A stretch of 64,000 nucleotides of DNA from Nitrobacter hamburgensis X14 (GTDB lineage: Bacteria; Pseudomonadota; Alphaproteobacteria; Rhizobiales; Xanthobacteraceae), in assembly GCF_000013885.1 (NCBI RefSeq), contig NC_007964.1:1908001-1972000 (forward strand), written 5' to 3'. The translations under genes were made by a program, and so were the position numbers. The notes beneath the pieces are model-generated. The model ran no database searches and was not told where the DNA came from. It saw only the letters and a program-made list of their open reading frames with translations. This document shows positions 51,509 to 63,427 of the stretch, in pieces; position 1 is the stretch's first letter, and each line of letters begins with the position of its first letter.

Positions 51509-53302
51509 ATGACCAATCCCGGCCCATCGCGGCATCTTTTCGCTGACGTCCTTGCGCGCGTGCATGCGGTTTGCTCCGCGCTTGTGGAAGAAGGCGCGCT
51601 GCCGGCGGGACTGGACCTGTCGCGGATCGTGGTGGAGCCGCCGCGCGAGGCCTCCCATGGCGACATGGCGACCAATGCCGCGATGGTGCTGGCGAAGGGT
51701 GCCAAGAGCAAGCCGCGCGATCTTGCCGAGAAGGTTGCCGCGAAACTGCGGGCCGACGGCCTGATCGACAAGGCCGAGATCGCGGGTCCCGGCTTCATCA
51801 ACCTGACCCTGAAGCCGCAGGTGTGGTCGGATGCGCTGCGCACCGTGCTGCGGGAGGGCGACGGCTATGGCCGCAGCGCGATCGGCGCGGGCGAGAAGGT
51901 CAACGTCGAATACGTCTCCGCCAATCCGACCGGCCCGATGCATGTCGGCCATTGCCGCGGCGCGGTGTTCGGCGACGCGCTGGCGAGCCTGCTGTCGTTC
52001 GCCGGCTACGGCGTGACGCGCGAATACTACATCAACGACGCCGGTGCGCAGGTGGACGTGCTCGCACGCTCGGCTTACTTACGCTATCGCGAGGCGCTCG
52101 GGCAGGACATCGGCGAGATTCCGGAAGGGCTTTATCCTGGCGACTATCTGAAGCCGGTCGGGCAGGCGCTCGCCGCCGAGCACGGCGACAGCCTGCTGAA
52201 GGCGCCGGAAGCCGAGTGGCTGCCGGTCGCGCGCGCCAAAGCCATCGCCATGATGATGGAGATGATCAAGGGCGACCTCGCCGCGCTCAACATCCAGCAC
52301 GAGGTGTTTTTCTCGGAACGCTCGCTGATCGAGGGCGGTAGTGACCGCGTCGCCGCGACCATCGATTTCCTGCGCGCGAAGGGCGATGTCTACGAGGGAC
52401 GGCTGCCGCCGCCGAAAGGCGCGCCGGTCGAAGACTATGAGGATCGCGAGCAGACCCTGTTTCGCGCCACCGCATACGGCGACGATATCGATCGCCCGCT
52501 GAAAAAGTCGGACGGCGGCTACACCTACTTCGCGTCCGATATCGCCTATCACAAGACCAAGTTCGACCGCGGCTTCCTCAACATGGTCGATGTCTGGGGC
52601 GCCGATCACGGCGGCTACATCAAGCGCGTGCAGGCCGCGATCAAGGCGGTCACGTCGGGCAAGGCCACCCTCGACGTCAAGATCGTGCAGCTCGTGAAGC
52701 TGTTGCGCAACGGCGAGCCGGTGAAGATGTCGAAACGCTCCGGCGATTTTGTCACCTTGCGCGAGGTGGTCGATGAAGTCGGCTCCGACGCGGTGCGCTT
52801 CATGATGCTGTTTCGCAAGAACGACGCGGTGCTAGATTTCGACCTCGCCAAGGTCATCGAGCAGTCGAAGGACAACCCGGTGTTCTATGTGCAGTACGGC
52901 CATGCTCGCGGATTCTCGATTTTCCGCAATGCGCGCGAGGCGTTCCCGGACCTGCCGGAAGACGCCTCGAAACGTGCCGCCTTTCTTGCCGCCGCGGCCG
53001 TCGAACGACTGACCGATCCGGCGGAACTCGGATTGCTGCGGCGGCTCGCGCTTTATCCGCGAACCGTCGAAGCCGCCGCGCTCGCACACGAGCCGCACCG
53101 GATCGCATTCTACCTCTATGATCTCGCAAGCGAATTTCACGCGCTCTGGACGAAAGGGCGCGATATGCCTCATTTACGCTTCATTATCAATAATGATGCA
53201 GTAATCACCAGGGCGCGGCTGGCACTGGTTCAGGGCGTTGTCTCTGTTCTGGCATCGGGACTTGCCGTACTCGGCGTCCATGCGCCGAACGAGATGCGAT
53301 AG
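51509..53302 (+). CDS. argS: Arginyl-tRNA synthetase
   Basis: A 597-residue class I synthetase. N-terminal ArgS_N domain (residues 1-115), HIGH-type motif NPTGPMHVGHCRGAVFGD near residues 137-154, KMSKS-type motif VKMSKRSGDFVTL near residue 405, and a C-terminal DALR anticodon-binding domain ending VLGVHAPNEMR. ATG 51509. It lies between dgt and a SPOR gene as in relatives. Nothing is unusual. Confidence 0.97.
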   Translation: MTNPGPSRHLFADVLARVHAVCSALVEEGALPAGLDLSRIVVEPPREASHGDMATNAAMVLAKGAKSKPRDLAEKVAAKLRADGLIDKAEIAGPGFINLTLKPQVWSDALRTVLREGDGYGRSAIGAGEKVNVEYVSANPTGPMHVGHCRGAVFGDALASLLSFAGYGVTREYYINDAGAQVDVLARSAYLRYREALGQDIGEIPEGLYPGDYLKPVGQALAAEHGDSLLKAPEAEWLPVARAKAIAMMMEMIKGDLAALNIQHEVFFSERSLIEGGSDRVAATIDFLRAKGDVYEGRLPPPKGAPVEDYEDREQTLFRATAYGDDIDRPLKKSDGGYTYFASDIAYHKTKFDRGFLNMVDVWGADHGGYIKRVQAAIKAVTSGKATLDVKIVQLVKLLRNGEPVKMSKRSGDFVTLREVVDEVGSDAVRFMMLFRKNDAVLDFDLAKVIEQSKDNPVFYVQYGHARGFSIFRNAREAFPDLPEDASKRAAFLAAAAVERLTDPAELGLLRRLALYPRTVEAAALAHEPHRIAFYLYDLASEFHALWTKGRDMPHLRFIINNDAVITRARLALVQGVVSVLASGLAVLGVHAPNEMR

Positions 53303-53402
53303 TGGGGTATAGCCGACACAAGGGGGGTGACGGCTTGATTGGCTGCTGTTTCGTTTAGAACGAGCGGAGTTGGCGCCTTTCCGGAAGGGACGCGACATCA
53401 CG

Positions 53403-54848
53403 ATGGCTCATCGATATCACGACAGACCCTTCCCGGAGGACGATGATTACGGGCGCGACGACCGCCGCGCGACCGCCCAAGCGGAGCCCGATCCGCTTGC
53501 CGAGCTGGCTCGGCTGATCGGCCAGACCGATCCCTTCGGCGATATCAAACGAAGCGCGCCGACGGTCCCCGCGGATGATCCCGTCGATCACTTCGAGCCG
53601 CTGCCCCCGATCGAAGACGACGCTCCGGCCTCGCCGCCGTCGTGGATTCAAAGGCGGATGGCTCAACCTGATCCGCCGCAAGACGTCGAAGCCGCTCCGC
53701 ACCCGGTTTTGCGGCGCGCGGCCGTCTATCCCGATGATCAGCCGCACGTTCAGCACCCCGAGCCGGAGTCTTATCCTCAGGCCGATCCTGATCGCTATGA
53801 CGACGTGCTGTACGGTCGCCTGCCGGACGAGCAGCGCGCGTATGCGTATGAGGATCGCGTTCCCCGCGAGGCGTATGAGGATCAGTTTCCCCGCGAGACG
53901 TATTCGGAAGCGCCTTTCGGCTATCAGGACGGCTACGGGGAAGAGGGGGAGGAACCGGCTCCCAGGCGTCGCGGCAGGATGGCGACGGTGGTCGCGGTTC
54001 TGGCGCTCGCGGTCCTCGGCACCGGGGCGGCGTACGCTTACCGCACCTATGTCGGCACGTCCCGGAGCGGCGCGCCGCCGGTCATCAGGGCCGACGCCGA
54101 ACCCAACAAGATCGTCCCGCAGCAGGCCATCTCGGGCGATGCCGTCGGCAAGTTGATTCAGGACCGGATGTCCACGGAAAACGGCACCGAGCAAATGGTG
54201 TCGCGTGAAGAGCAGCCCGTCGATGTCAAGGAGGCCACGACCTCCGGTCCGCGCGTGGTATTTCCGCCGTTGAACCAGAACGCCAATCCGCCGGCGGCGG
54301 CAAGCGTGGCGCCGAATATCCGGCCTCCCGCGACCGTCGCGAACGGGACACTTGCTGGCGACGAACCGCGCAGGGTCAGGACGCTGACGGTTCGTGGCGA
54401 TCAGGCCGATGTCGCGGCTGCGACCGTCGCCCGGCATGAATCTCAGGCAGCGCCTGCCGCCACCCGGCATGCGCCTGCGGTCGCCGCTGCACCTGGTGCA
54501 AATGCGCCGCTGTCGCTGTCCCCGCAGGGTGCCGCCGAATCGCGGACCCGGATGGCTTCGACCAATCCGGGCCAGCAGGCGCCGGCCGCAGTCAGCACCG
54601 GAGGCTATCTGGTCCAGGTCGCGTCGCAACGGAATGAAGCGGACGCGCAGGCCTCGTTCCGGGTGCTGCAGGGCAAATTCCCATCGGTGCTGGGGTCGCG
54701 GACTCTATTGGTCAAACGCGCCGACCTTGGTGCGAAGGGTGTCTACTATCGCGCAATGGTTGGGCCGTTCGGCTCGTCCGAGGAGGCGTCGCGTGTTTGC
54801 GGCAGCCTCAAATCGGCCGGCGGGCAGTGCGTCGTCCAAAGGAATTAA
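53403..54848 (+). CDS. SPOR-domain cell-envelope protein
   Basis: A 481-residue bitopic protein. The N-terminal 180 residues are Pro/Asp/Tyr-rich and disordered. One membrane helix (RMATVVAVLALAVLGTGAAY, about 195-214) is followed by a low-complexity periplasmic stretch and a C-terminal SPOR domain (about 400-481: GGYLVQVASQRNEADAQASF, LVKRADLGAKGVYYRAMVGP, CGSLKSAGGQCVVQ). SPOR domains bind denuded septal peptidoglycan, so a division role is likely. ATG 53403 (MAHRYHDRPFPEDDDYG). It is followed by nagZ. Confidence 0.9.
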   Translation: MAHRYHDRPFPEDDDYGRDDRRATAQAEPDPLAELARLIGQTDPFGDIKRSAPTVPADDPVDHFEPLPPIEDDAPASPPSWIQRRMAQPDPPQDVEAAPHPVLRRAAVYPDDQPHVQHPEPESYPQADPDRYDDVLYGRLPDEQRAYAYEDRVPREAYEDQFPRETYSEAPFGYQDGYGEEGEEPAPRRRGRMATVVAVLALAVLGTGAAYAYRTYVGTSRSGAPPVIRADAEPNKIVPQQAISGDAVGKLIQDRMSTENGTEQMVSREEQPVDVKEATTSGPRVVFPPLNQNANPPAAASVAPNIRPPATVANGTLAGDEPRRVRTLTVRGDQADVAAATVARHESQAAPAATRHAPAVAAAPGANAPLSLSPQGAAESRTRMASTNPGQQAPAAVSTGGYLVQVASQRNEADAQASFRVLQGKFPSVLGSRTLLVKRADLGAKGVYYRAMVGPFGSSEEASRVCGSLKSAGGQCVVQRN

Positions 54849-54895
54849 CCGCGGTTTCCTTGACCCTCGCTGCCGACGCGAGCTAATCGGCCGCT

Positions 54896-55921
54896 ATGAG
54901 TGTACGCGCATTTATCACGGGTGCGTCAGGCCTGAGCCTGACAGCGGAGGAGCGCGAGTTCCTCCGCGTCGAGCGACCATGGGGCTTCATTCTGTTCAGG
55001 AGGAATGTCGACAATCCCCTGCAAGTCGCTCGGTTGGTTCAAGACTTTCGAGAGACAGTCGGCGATAGCGATGCCCCCGTCCTGATCGATCAGGAAGGCG
55101 GTCGCGTGCAGCGACTGGGCCCGCCGCACTGGCCGGTCTATCCGCCGGGCGCGATGTTCGGCGCTCTCTACGACCGCGACCGCGCCGCGGGGCTGAGAGC
55201 GGCGCGGCTGAGCGCACAACTGATCGCGGCCGACCTCGCCGATCTCGGCATTACCGTCGATTGCCTGCCGCTGGCGGACGTTCCGGCGTCCGGCGCCGAC
55301 GCCGTCATCGGCGACCGCGCCTATGGCGCCGATCCGGACAAGGTCGCGACAATCGCGCGCGCCGTCACCGAGGGGCTGGAGCAGGGCGGCGTTCTGCCGG
55401 TTCTCAAGCACATTCCGGGGCATGGGCGGGCGACCGCCGACACCCATCATCGACTGCCGATCGTCAATAACTCGAAGGCCGATCTGGAGGCCGTTGATTT
55501 TGCTGCATTCAAGCCGCTCGCCGACCTGCCGATGGCGATGACCGCACATGTTGTGTTCAGCGCGATTGATCCCACACAACCGGCCACAACTTCTGCGACA
55601 ATCATCGAACAGGTGATTCGCGGCACGATCGGGTTCCAGGGATTGTTGATGAGTGATGACGTGTCCATGAATGCGTTGACGGGATCGATTGCCGAGCGGA
55701 CCAGGGCGATCGTTTCGGCCGGTTGCGACATGGTCCTGCATTGCAACGGCAATCTCGACGAAATGCGTCAGGTCGCCGGGGAAACTCCGGAGCTTTCGGG
55801 AAAAGCGCTGGATCGCGCCCGACGGGCCTTGGCATCGCGCAAGCCGCCGCAGCCGTTCGACCGCGAGGCGGCGCGGGCGGAATTCGATGCGTTGACGGGA
55901 GCGGGAGCAGCAGGCGCATGA
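54896..55921 (+). CDS. nagZ: Beta-N-acetylhexosaminidase (GH3)
   Basis: The 341-residue cytosolic enzyme removes GlcNAc from recycled muropeptides. Family signatures: WGFILFRRNVDNP, VLIDQEGGRVQRLGPPHWP, and the catalytic loop KHIPGHGRATADTHHRLPIV with the His-Asp dyad; the nucleophile region is LMSDDVSMNAL. ATG 54896. It overlaps scpA by ATGA. NagZ products can induce AmpC in other bacteria; no ampC/ampR is present here. Confidence 0.95.
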   Translation: MSVRAFITGASGLSLTAEEREFLRVERPWGFILFRRNVDNPLQVARLVQDFRETVGDSDAPVLIDQEGGRVQRLGPPHWPVYPPGAMFGALYDRDRAAGLRAARLSAQLIAADLADLGITVDCLPLADVPASGADAVIGDRAYGADPDKVATIARAVTEGLEQGGVLPVLKHIPGHGRATADTHHRLPIVNNSKADLEAVDFAAFKPLADLPMAMTAHVVFSAIDPTQPATTSATIIEQVIRGTIGFQGLLMSDDVSMNALTGSIAERTRAIVSAGCDMVLHCNGNLDEMRQVAGETPELSGKALDRARRALASRKPPQPFDREAARAEFDALTGAGAAGA

Positions 55922-56757
55922 GCGCGGAAATTCTGTCGTTTGAAACCGGACGGCCGGCCGAGCGCGTCGATATCGATAACGACGTTGCGCTCGTGGTCGA
56001 TGTCGAGGGTTATGAAGGGCCGCTTGACCTGTTGCTGGCTCTCGCTCGCCAGCAGAAGGTCGACCTGTCGAAAATCTCCATTCTGGCGCTTGCCGACCAG
56101 TATCTCGTTTTCATCGAGGCCGCGCGCAAGATTCGTCTCGAACTGGCCGCCGACTATCTGGTCATGGCGGCGTGGCTGGCGTTTCTGAAATCACGGTCGC
56201 TGCTGCCTGAACCGGCGGCTCCGGACGGACCGAGCGCCGGGGAGATGGCCACGGCGCTCGCCAATCGGCTGCGCCGCCTCGAGGCCATCCGCGAAGCGTC
56301 GAACCGCCTGATGAATCGCCAGCAACTGCTGCGCGACATCTTTCCGCGCGGAAATCCGGAGGCGATCGCGGAGATTCGCCATCCGCGGTTCACGGCGACG
56401 CTGTTCGACCTCCTCACCGCCTATGCTGCGCAGCGCCAGCAGCGCGTCTTGGCGACGGTTCACATGGCCAAACGCACCGTCTGGTCGTTGAGAGAGGCGC
56501 GGGCCTCCCTTGAGCGTCTGGTCGGCCTGTCCGGCGAGGACTGGGGATGCCTCGACGATTATCTGATGACCTTTGTCGTCGATCCCTTGCAGCGGGCGAC
56601 CATATTCGCGTCGAGTTTTGCGTCCGCGCTCGAACTGGTCCGGGAAGGCGTCATGGATCTGAACCAGAAAGAGGCGTTCGCGCCGCTTTATTTTCGCAAG
56701 CGTGCGTCGCAGCCGGCATCCGCTCCGGTAGCGGGGCCGGACGCTCCGGCGCAGTAA
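55918..56757 (+). CDS. scpA: Segregation and condensation protein A
   Basis: The 279-residue kleisin subunit of the SMC-ScpAB complex. Signatures: VVDVEGYEGPLDLLLALARQ and the following KVDLSKISILALADQYLVFI, LAADYLVMAAWLAFLKSRSLLPEP and a C-terminal winged helix with KEAFAPLYFRK. It starts in an ATGA overlap with nagZ. A longer in-frame reading through nagZ is rejected. scpB follows 21 bp downstream. Confidence 0.95.
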   Translation: MSAEILSFETGRPAERVDIDNDVALVVDVEGYEGPLDLLLALARQQKVDLSKISILALADQYLVFIEAARKIRLELAADYLVMAAWLAFLKSRSLLPEPAAPDGPSAGEMATALANRLRRLEAIREASNRLMNRQQLLRDIFPRGNPEAIAEIRHPRFTATLFDLLTAYAAQRQQRVLATVHMAKRTVWSLREARASLERLVGLSGEDWGCLDDYLMTFVVDPLQRATIFASSFASALELVREGVMDLNQKEAFAPLYFRKRASQPASAPVAGPDAPAQ

Positions 56758-56778
56758 GTGGAAGAAGGAGACCGAGCG

Positions 56779-57525
56779 ATGGCAAGCCTGGCGGAAATGC
56801 GCATAGAGCAGCTCGATGAGCCTCAGTCGGAACAGCCCGCAGCGCGCCCCGAGGAACTGCGGTTGCTGGAGGCGCTGCTGTTTGCCTCGTCCGAGCCGCT
56901 CGATCAGGCGGCGCTGGCCAAGCGGATGCCCGACGGCGTCGACATCAAGGTCGCGCTGGCGCAATTACAGGCGGACTACGCCTCGCGCGGGGTCAATCTG
57001 GTGCGCGTCGCCAACAAGTGGACGTTCCGCACCGCGGGCGATCTGGCCTGGCTGATGACGCGGGAAAGCACGGAGACCAAACGCCTGTCGCGCGCGGCTA
57101 TCGAGATGCTGGCGATCATCGCCTACCATCAGCCCGTGACCCGTGCGGAGCTCGAGGAAATCCGCGGCGTCGTCACCTCCAAGGGGACGCTCGACGTGCT
57201 GCTGGAGACCGGCTGGATCAAGCCACGCGGTCGCCGCAAGACACCGGGTCGCCCGCTCACCTTCGGAACCACGGAGGCGTTTCTGTCCCAGTTCACTCTC
57301 GAAAGTCTTGGCGATCTGCCGGGCCTGGAAGAACTGAAGGGAACGGGGCTGCTGGATTCCCGACTGCCCGGCGGGTTCATGGTTCCGACGCCATCCGACG
57401 ATCCCGCTTTGCACGACGATGAGGATCCGCTTGAGGCCGGCGATCTCGAACTGGCGCTGGCCCCGGCTCTGGAACCGGAAAGCGACGATTCCGCCGGTGG
57501 CGATGTCGGAGCGAGCGGGGCATAG
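56779..57525 (+). CDS. scpB: Segregation and condensation protein B
   Basis: The 248-residue kleisin-interacting protein with two winged helices: LRLLEALLFASSEPLDQAAL near residue 30 and AIEMLAIIAYHQPVTRAELEEIRGVVTSKGTLDVLLETGWI (about 112-155), then GRPLTFGTTEAFLSQFTLES. ATG 56779 follows GAAGGAGA; GTG 56758 is rejected. The acidic tail of about 40 residues is unremarkable. In many relatives tatABC come next; here a minus-strand marC follows instead. Confidence 0.94.
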   Translation: MASLAEMRIEQLDEPQSEQPAARPEELRLLEALLFASSEPLDQAALAKRMPDGVDIKVALAQLQADYASRGVNLVRVANKWTFRTAGDLAWLMTRESTETKRLSRAAIEMLAIIAYHQPVTRAELEEIRGVVTSKGTLDVLLETGWIKPRGRRKTPGRPLTFGTTEAFLSQFTLESLGDLPGLEELKGTGLLDSRLPGGFMVPTPSDDPALHDDEDPLEAGDLELALAPALEPESDDSAGGDVGASGA

Positions 57526-57588
57526 CATAGGTGGCAACGCGACGCCCGCCCGGCTATCCGTGGCGCAACCGAAGCGCCATCAACCGCT

Positions 57589-58212
57589 TCAGCCGAACGC
57601 CTCGCGGCAGCCATCGATGACGAATTGCACGGCGAGCGCCGCCAGCACCACGCCGAGCAGCCGCGACAGCACGACATTGCCGGTGTTGCCGAGCGCGCCG
57701 GCGACACGCCCCGCAACCGCGAACGTGGCTCCGCTGATGATGGCGACCGCAACGATGATGACGATCAGCGCTATCAGTTGAAGGGGATCGCCGGCCGTGC
57801 GTCCGGCCAGCAGCAGCGTGGCAGTGATTGCCCCGGGACCTGCGATCATCGGGATCGCCAGCGGAAACGCCGCGATGTTTCGCGCGTGCTCCTCGACCGC
57901 CTGCTCGGCTTGCTTGGCCTCCCGCGCCGGCCGAACGCCCAGCACCATCTCGAAAGCAACCGCGAATAGCAGGATGCCGCCGGAGATGCGGAAGGCGGGG
58001 AGGCCAATTCCGAGCCGGGCGAGCAGCCATGTGCCGCCGAGCGCCGTCGCGATCAGAACGGCGGCCGCGATGGTCGCGGCGCGCCATCCGGTGTCGCGCC
58101 GGGCGGCTTTCGACAGGCCTTGGGTAATCGACAGAAATGCCGGGGCCAGACCGATCGGATCGACCACTACGGCGAGCGTTACAAAAGTCGTCAGCGCGTA
58201 GTCCAGGAGCAC
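57589..58212 (-). CDS. MarC-family integral membrane protein
   Basis: A 207-residue protein with six predicted helices. Family features: VVDPIGLAPAFLSIT in the first helix pair, ISGGILLFAVAFEMVLG, AFPLAIPMIAGPGAITATLL and SRLLGVVLAALAVQFVIDG. It probably starts at GTG 58212. MarC proteins have no established transport substrate, despite the historical link to antibiotic resistance. It is divergent from gyrA with a 149-bp spacer. Confidence 0.9.
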   Translation of the reverse strand: MLLDYALTTFVTLAVVVDPIGLAPAFLSITQGLSKAARRDTGWRAATIAAAVLIATALGGTWLLARLGIGLPAFRISGGILLFAVAFEMVLGVRPAREAKQAEQAVEEHARNIAAFPLAIPMIAGPGAITATLLLAGRTAGDPLQLIALIVIIVAVAIISGATFAVAGRVAGALGNTGNVVLSRLLGVVLAALAVQFVIDGCREAFG

Positions 58213-58361
58213 GATTCCACCATCGATCTGGAGCTGTCGTTGTGGCCCATAAGTACCTGAGAAAACAACAGGAAAAAACCGTCTTGCGAGGCCGCAGCAG
58301 GTGGTCTTTCGACCCCTGATAGGCTATATGATTCCAAGCAGAAACCGACCGGAATCCTCGA

Positions 58362-61103
<2,742 letters not shown>

Positions 61104-61116
61104 CGCCGCTTCGCCC

Positions 61117-61246
61117 AGAGCCTTTCCGCTTCTGGTGGCATCAGAAGCGGGGCTTTAAGTTTTGATTTAACGCGTTTTCTTCACTCGAACCGGTGTCCAT
61201 CCTCGGGTCAAGCCCGAGGACATGCTTGGCTCGAAAACGCTATAGG
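61117..61246 (+). repeat. Dispersed repeat, family A, copy 4, with a nested palindrome
   Basis: Family A copy whose right half is interrupted at about 61198-61230 by a palindrome (CCTCGGG-TCAAG-CCCGAGG) that is absent from the other copies. It lies just after gyrA. Confidence 0.8.
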
Positions 61247-61253
61247 CCGGCAA

Positions 61254-61283
61254 AAGCCGCCCGTGGGCATACGGGCGGCTTTG
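61254..61283. terminator. Bidirectional intrinsic terminator hairpin
   Basis: AAAGCCGCCCGT (61254-61265) pairs perfectly with ACGGGCGGCTTT (61272-61283) over a 6-nt loop. It lies between the convergent gyrA and the small minus-strand secreted-protein gene. The minus strand has the better T-tract (CTTTTGCC). Confidence 0.8.
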
Positions 61284-61316
61284 CCTTGGAGGCTCAAAGA
61301 ACGAAAAGGTCGAGGG

Positions 61317-61571
61317 TCAGTGACGGGCTGCCGTCACCAGGCGGACTTCACGAACGATCGTTTTGGAACCGGAGGCGCGGAGGCAGGACGTCTCGAAATT
61401 CGGCCACGCCTGCTGCGAGCAGCCCGTGCCGACGGGGCGGATATCGAGACGGTCGCCCTTGGCGAGCGCGACCGGCGTGCTGGCCGAAACCTGCGGGGCA
61501 AAACCCGGGAGAACGGTGAGGGCGGCTGCAATGAACGCTGCAACCGCGACTGCGGAAAAAGCCTTGATCAT
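61317..61571 (-). CDS. Small secreted protein (conserved in Bradyrhizobiaceae)
   Basis: An 84-residue product with a signal peptide (MIKAFSAVAVAAFIAAALTV, cleavage likely near VSA). The mature part reads KGDRLDIRPVGTGCSQQAWP, then FETSCLRASGSK and a VREVRLV end, with two cysteines that could form a disulfide. I recognise the 'GDRLxxRPxGxxCSQQxWPxxExxCL' pattern as common in Bradyrhizobiaceae genomes; function is unknown. A hairpin terminator follows. Confidence 0.75.
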   Translation of the reverse strand: MIKAFSAVAVAAFIAAALTVLPGFAPQVSASTPVALAKGDRLDIRPVGTGCSQQAWPNFETSCLRASGSKTIVREVRLVTAARH

Positions 61572-61898
61572 GACGGTCCCCTGTTATCGAGGCCTTGCCG
61601 TTTGCGGCTTGGTGGCCCGGTCGGTTGGACGGATTGATAGCCGGCCCCGGTTTCGCGATGTCTTCGTGGCCTCCCGAAAGTGGTTTCATCGACTCTAGAA
61701 TTGTTTCGTCCTGGCGCGCTGGGCGAAACAGAATGCCGGAATCTGTAATAACTTCAGTGGCCTCGCCACCACATTGATAAGACGCGCAAACCCTTGATTG
61801 GGTTCGGTCGGCGCTGGAAAATAAATATCGGCTGCGCCAGCGCTGATTGCGGAACCCGCTTTGCTTGCGGCCTCCTGGCGGGCGCGCTAGAGGGAAAT
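61572..61898. other. 327-bp spacer before coaD
   Basis: The region between the divergent secreted-protein gene and coaD shows no repeat of the families noted and no coding frame that I can support. It presumably contains both promoters; I do not see a convincing -35/-10 pair. Confidence 0.4.
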
Positions 61899-62396
61899 AT
61901 GTCCCGCGTCGCGCTCTATCCCGGATCGTTCGACCCCGTCACCAACGGCCACGTTGATGTCGTCAGGCACGCCGTCGTCCTGTGCGACCAGCTGATCGTT
62001 GCCATCGGCGTTCATCCGGGCAAGACCCCGCTGTTCCCGGCCGGGGAGCGTCTTGCGATGGTGCGGTCGGTGTTCGCGCCGGTTGCCGAAAAGGCCGGCT
62101 GTGCCTTCGACTGCACGACCTACGACGATCTCACGGTTGCCGCCGCGCAAAAGGCCGGCGCCACGATCCTGATCCGCGGCCTGCGCGACGGCACCGATCT
62201 CGACTATGAAATGCAGATCGCCGGCATGAACGAGACCATGGCGCCCGGCGTGCATACGGTCTTCGTCCCGGCTTCGCCCGGTGTCCGCCCGATCACCGCC
62301 ACACTGGTACGGCAGATCGCAGCCATGGGCGGCGATGTGTCAGCGTTCGTTCCGCAATCGGTCGCATCGAGTCTCAAGACCAAATTCGCCGGTTGA
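61899..62396 (+). CDS. coaD: Phosphopantetheine adenylyltransferase
   Basis: The 165-residue enzyme makes dephospho-CoA from 4'-phosphopantetheine. The nucleotidyltransferase motif is YPGSFDPVTNGHVDVV (TNGH replaces HxGH as usual), followed by GVHPGKTPLF, ILIRGLRDGTDLDYEMQIAG and the RPITATLVRQIA region equivalent to ISSTxxR. ATG 61899 follows AGAGGGAA. It is placed between gyrA and a cyclophilin, as in relatives. Confidence 0.96.
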   Translation: MSRVALYPGSFDPVTNGHVDVVRHAVVLCDQLIVAIGVHPGKTPLFPAGERLAMVRSVFAPVAEKAGCAFDCTTYDDLTVAAAQKAGATILIRGLRDGTDLDYEMQIAGMNETMAPGVHTVFVPASPGVRPITATLVRQIAAMGGDVSAFVPQSVASSLKTKFAG

Positions 62397-62428
62397 ATGA
62401 ACCGGTCTTCCTCTGATCCGGAGTTGTC

Positions 62429-62989
62429 ATGATTAGAATCCTTGGCCTCGTCGCCGCGCTGATGTTCGCGATCCCCGCTGTCGCCCAACCGCTGCCGGGC
62501 AACCTCGACAAGCAGAACGCGATCGTGATCGAGACCACGAAGGGCACCATCGTCATCAAGCTGCGGACCGACATCGCGCCCAAACATGCCGAGCGCATCA
62601 AGCAGCTCGCCCGCGACGGTTTCTACAACAACGTTCCGTTCCATCGCGTCATGGACGGCTTCATGGCGCAGACCGGCGACGGCCAGAATTTCAACGGCAC
62701 CGGCGGATCGAAATATTCGAACCTCAAGGCTGAGTTCTCCAACGTGCCATTCAAGCGCGGCGTGGTCGGAATGGCGCGCGCGGGAAGCCCAGACTCGGCA
62801 AACTCGCAGTTTTTCATCTGCTTTGCCGACGCTTCCTTCCTCAATGGCAAATACACCGTGGTGGGTGACGTCGTCTCCGGCATGGATGTGGTGGACAAGC
62901 TGAAGAAGGCGCCCGCCGGCTCGGCGAGCGGCACCGTCACCGATCCGGACAAGATGCTGAAGGTTCAGGTTGCTTCCGACATCAAGTGA
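62429..62989 (+). CDS. ppiA: Exported cyclophilin-type peptidyl-prolyl isomerase
   Basis: A 186-residue product with a signal peptide (ILGLVAALMFAIPAVAQPLP). The cyclophilin domain contains FYNNVPFHRVMDGFMAQTGD, GVVGMARAGSPDSANSQFFI and FLNGKYTVVGDVVSGMDVVD, with catalytic Arg in HRVMDGF. It probably acts in the periplasm. A cytosolic paralogue follows 414 bp later. ATG 62429. Confidence 0.93.
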   Translation: MIRILGLVAALMFAIPAVAQPLPGNLDKQNAIVIETTKGTIVIKLRTDIAPKHAERIKQLARDGFYNNVPFHRVMDGFMAQTGDGQNFNGTGGSKYSNLKAEFSNVPFKRGVVGMARAGSPDSANSQFFICFADASFLNGKYTVVGDVVSGMDVVDKLKKAPAGSASGTVTDPDKMLKVQVASDIK

Positions 62990-62998
62990 ACGTCGATC

Positions 62999-63427
62999 AT
63001 GCGGTGGCCGGCTGTCTTGACTGCGATCTGCATCGGCGGCCTTGGATCGGGATATGCTACGGCGCAGGATGGCGGCGTGGCGAACCTGGCCGCCATGTCG
63101 GCGCGGTTGAAGCGATGCTGGCAGCCCCCAGCTTTGCCGCGCGGAAATCCCGGCATGGAGATCACCGTGCAGTTCACCTTCAGGCGCGATGGCAGCCTTC
63201 TGGGCCGCCCCCGCATCACCTACGAAACGAGCGGCGCGACGGACGAGGAGCGCATCATCTACCGGACGGCCGTGATGCAAGCATTGCAACGCTGCGCTCC
63301 GATGCCATTTACCCATGGCATGGGCGATGCGATCGCGGGCCGTCCTCTGACCATCCGATTTGACGACCGACGAACCCCTCCCAAACCGAGAGAGAAGAGA
63401 GCATGGCTGACAACGACAACACCTTGA
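62999..63427 (+). CDS. Secreted hypothetical protein (TonB-C-like)
   Basis: A 142-residue product with a short signal peptide (MRWPAVLTAICIGGLGSGYA). The mature part has WQPPALPRGNPGMEITVQFT and RDGSLLGRPRITYETSGATD, a pattern like the C-terminal domain of TonB/TolA proteins (a variable Rx6G strand pair followed by ALxRCxPxP). No family is claimed with certainty. It is wedged between the two cyclophilin genes and overlaps the second by 25 bp. Confidence 0.6.
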   Translation: MRWPAVLTAICIGGLGSGYATAQDGGVANLAAMSARLKRCWQPPALPRGNPGMEITVQFTFRRDGSLLGRPRITYETSGATDEERIIYRTAVMQALQRCAPMPFTHGMGDAIAGRPLTIRFDDRRTPPKPREKRAWLTTTTP

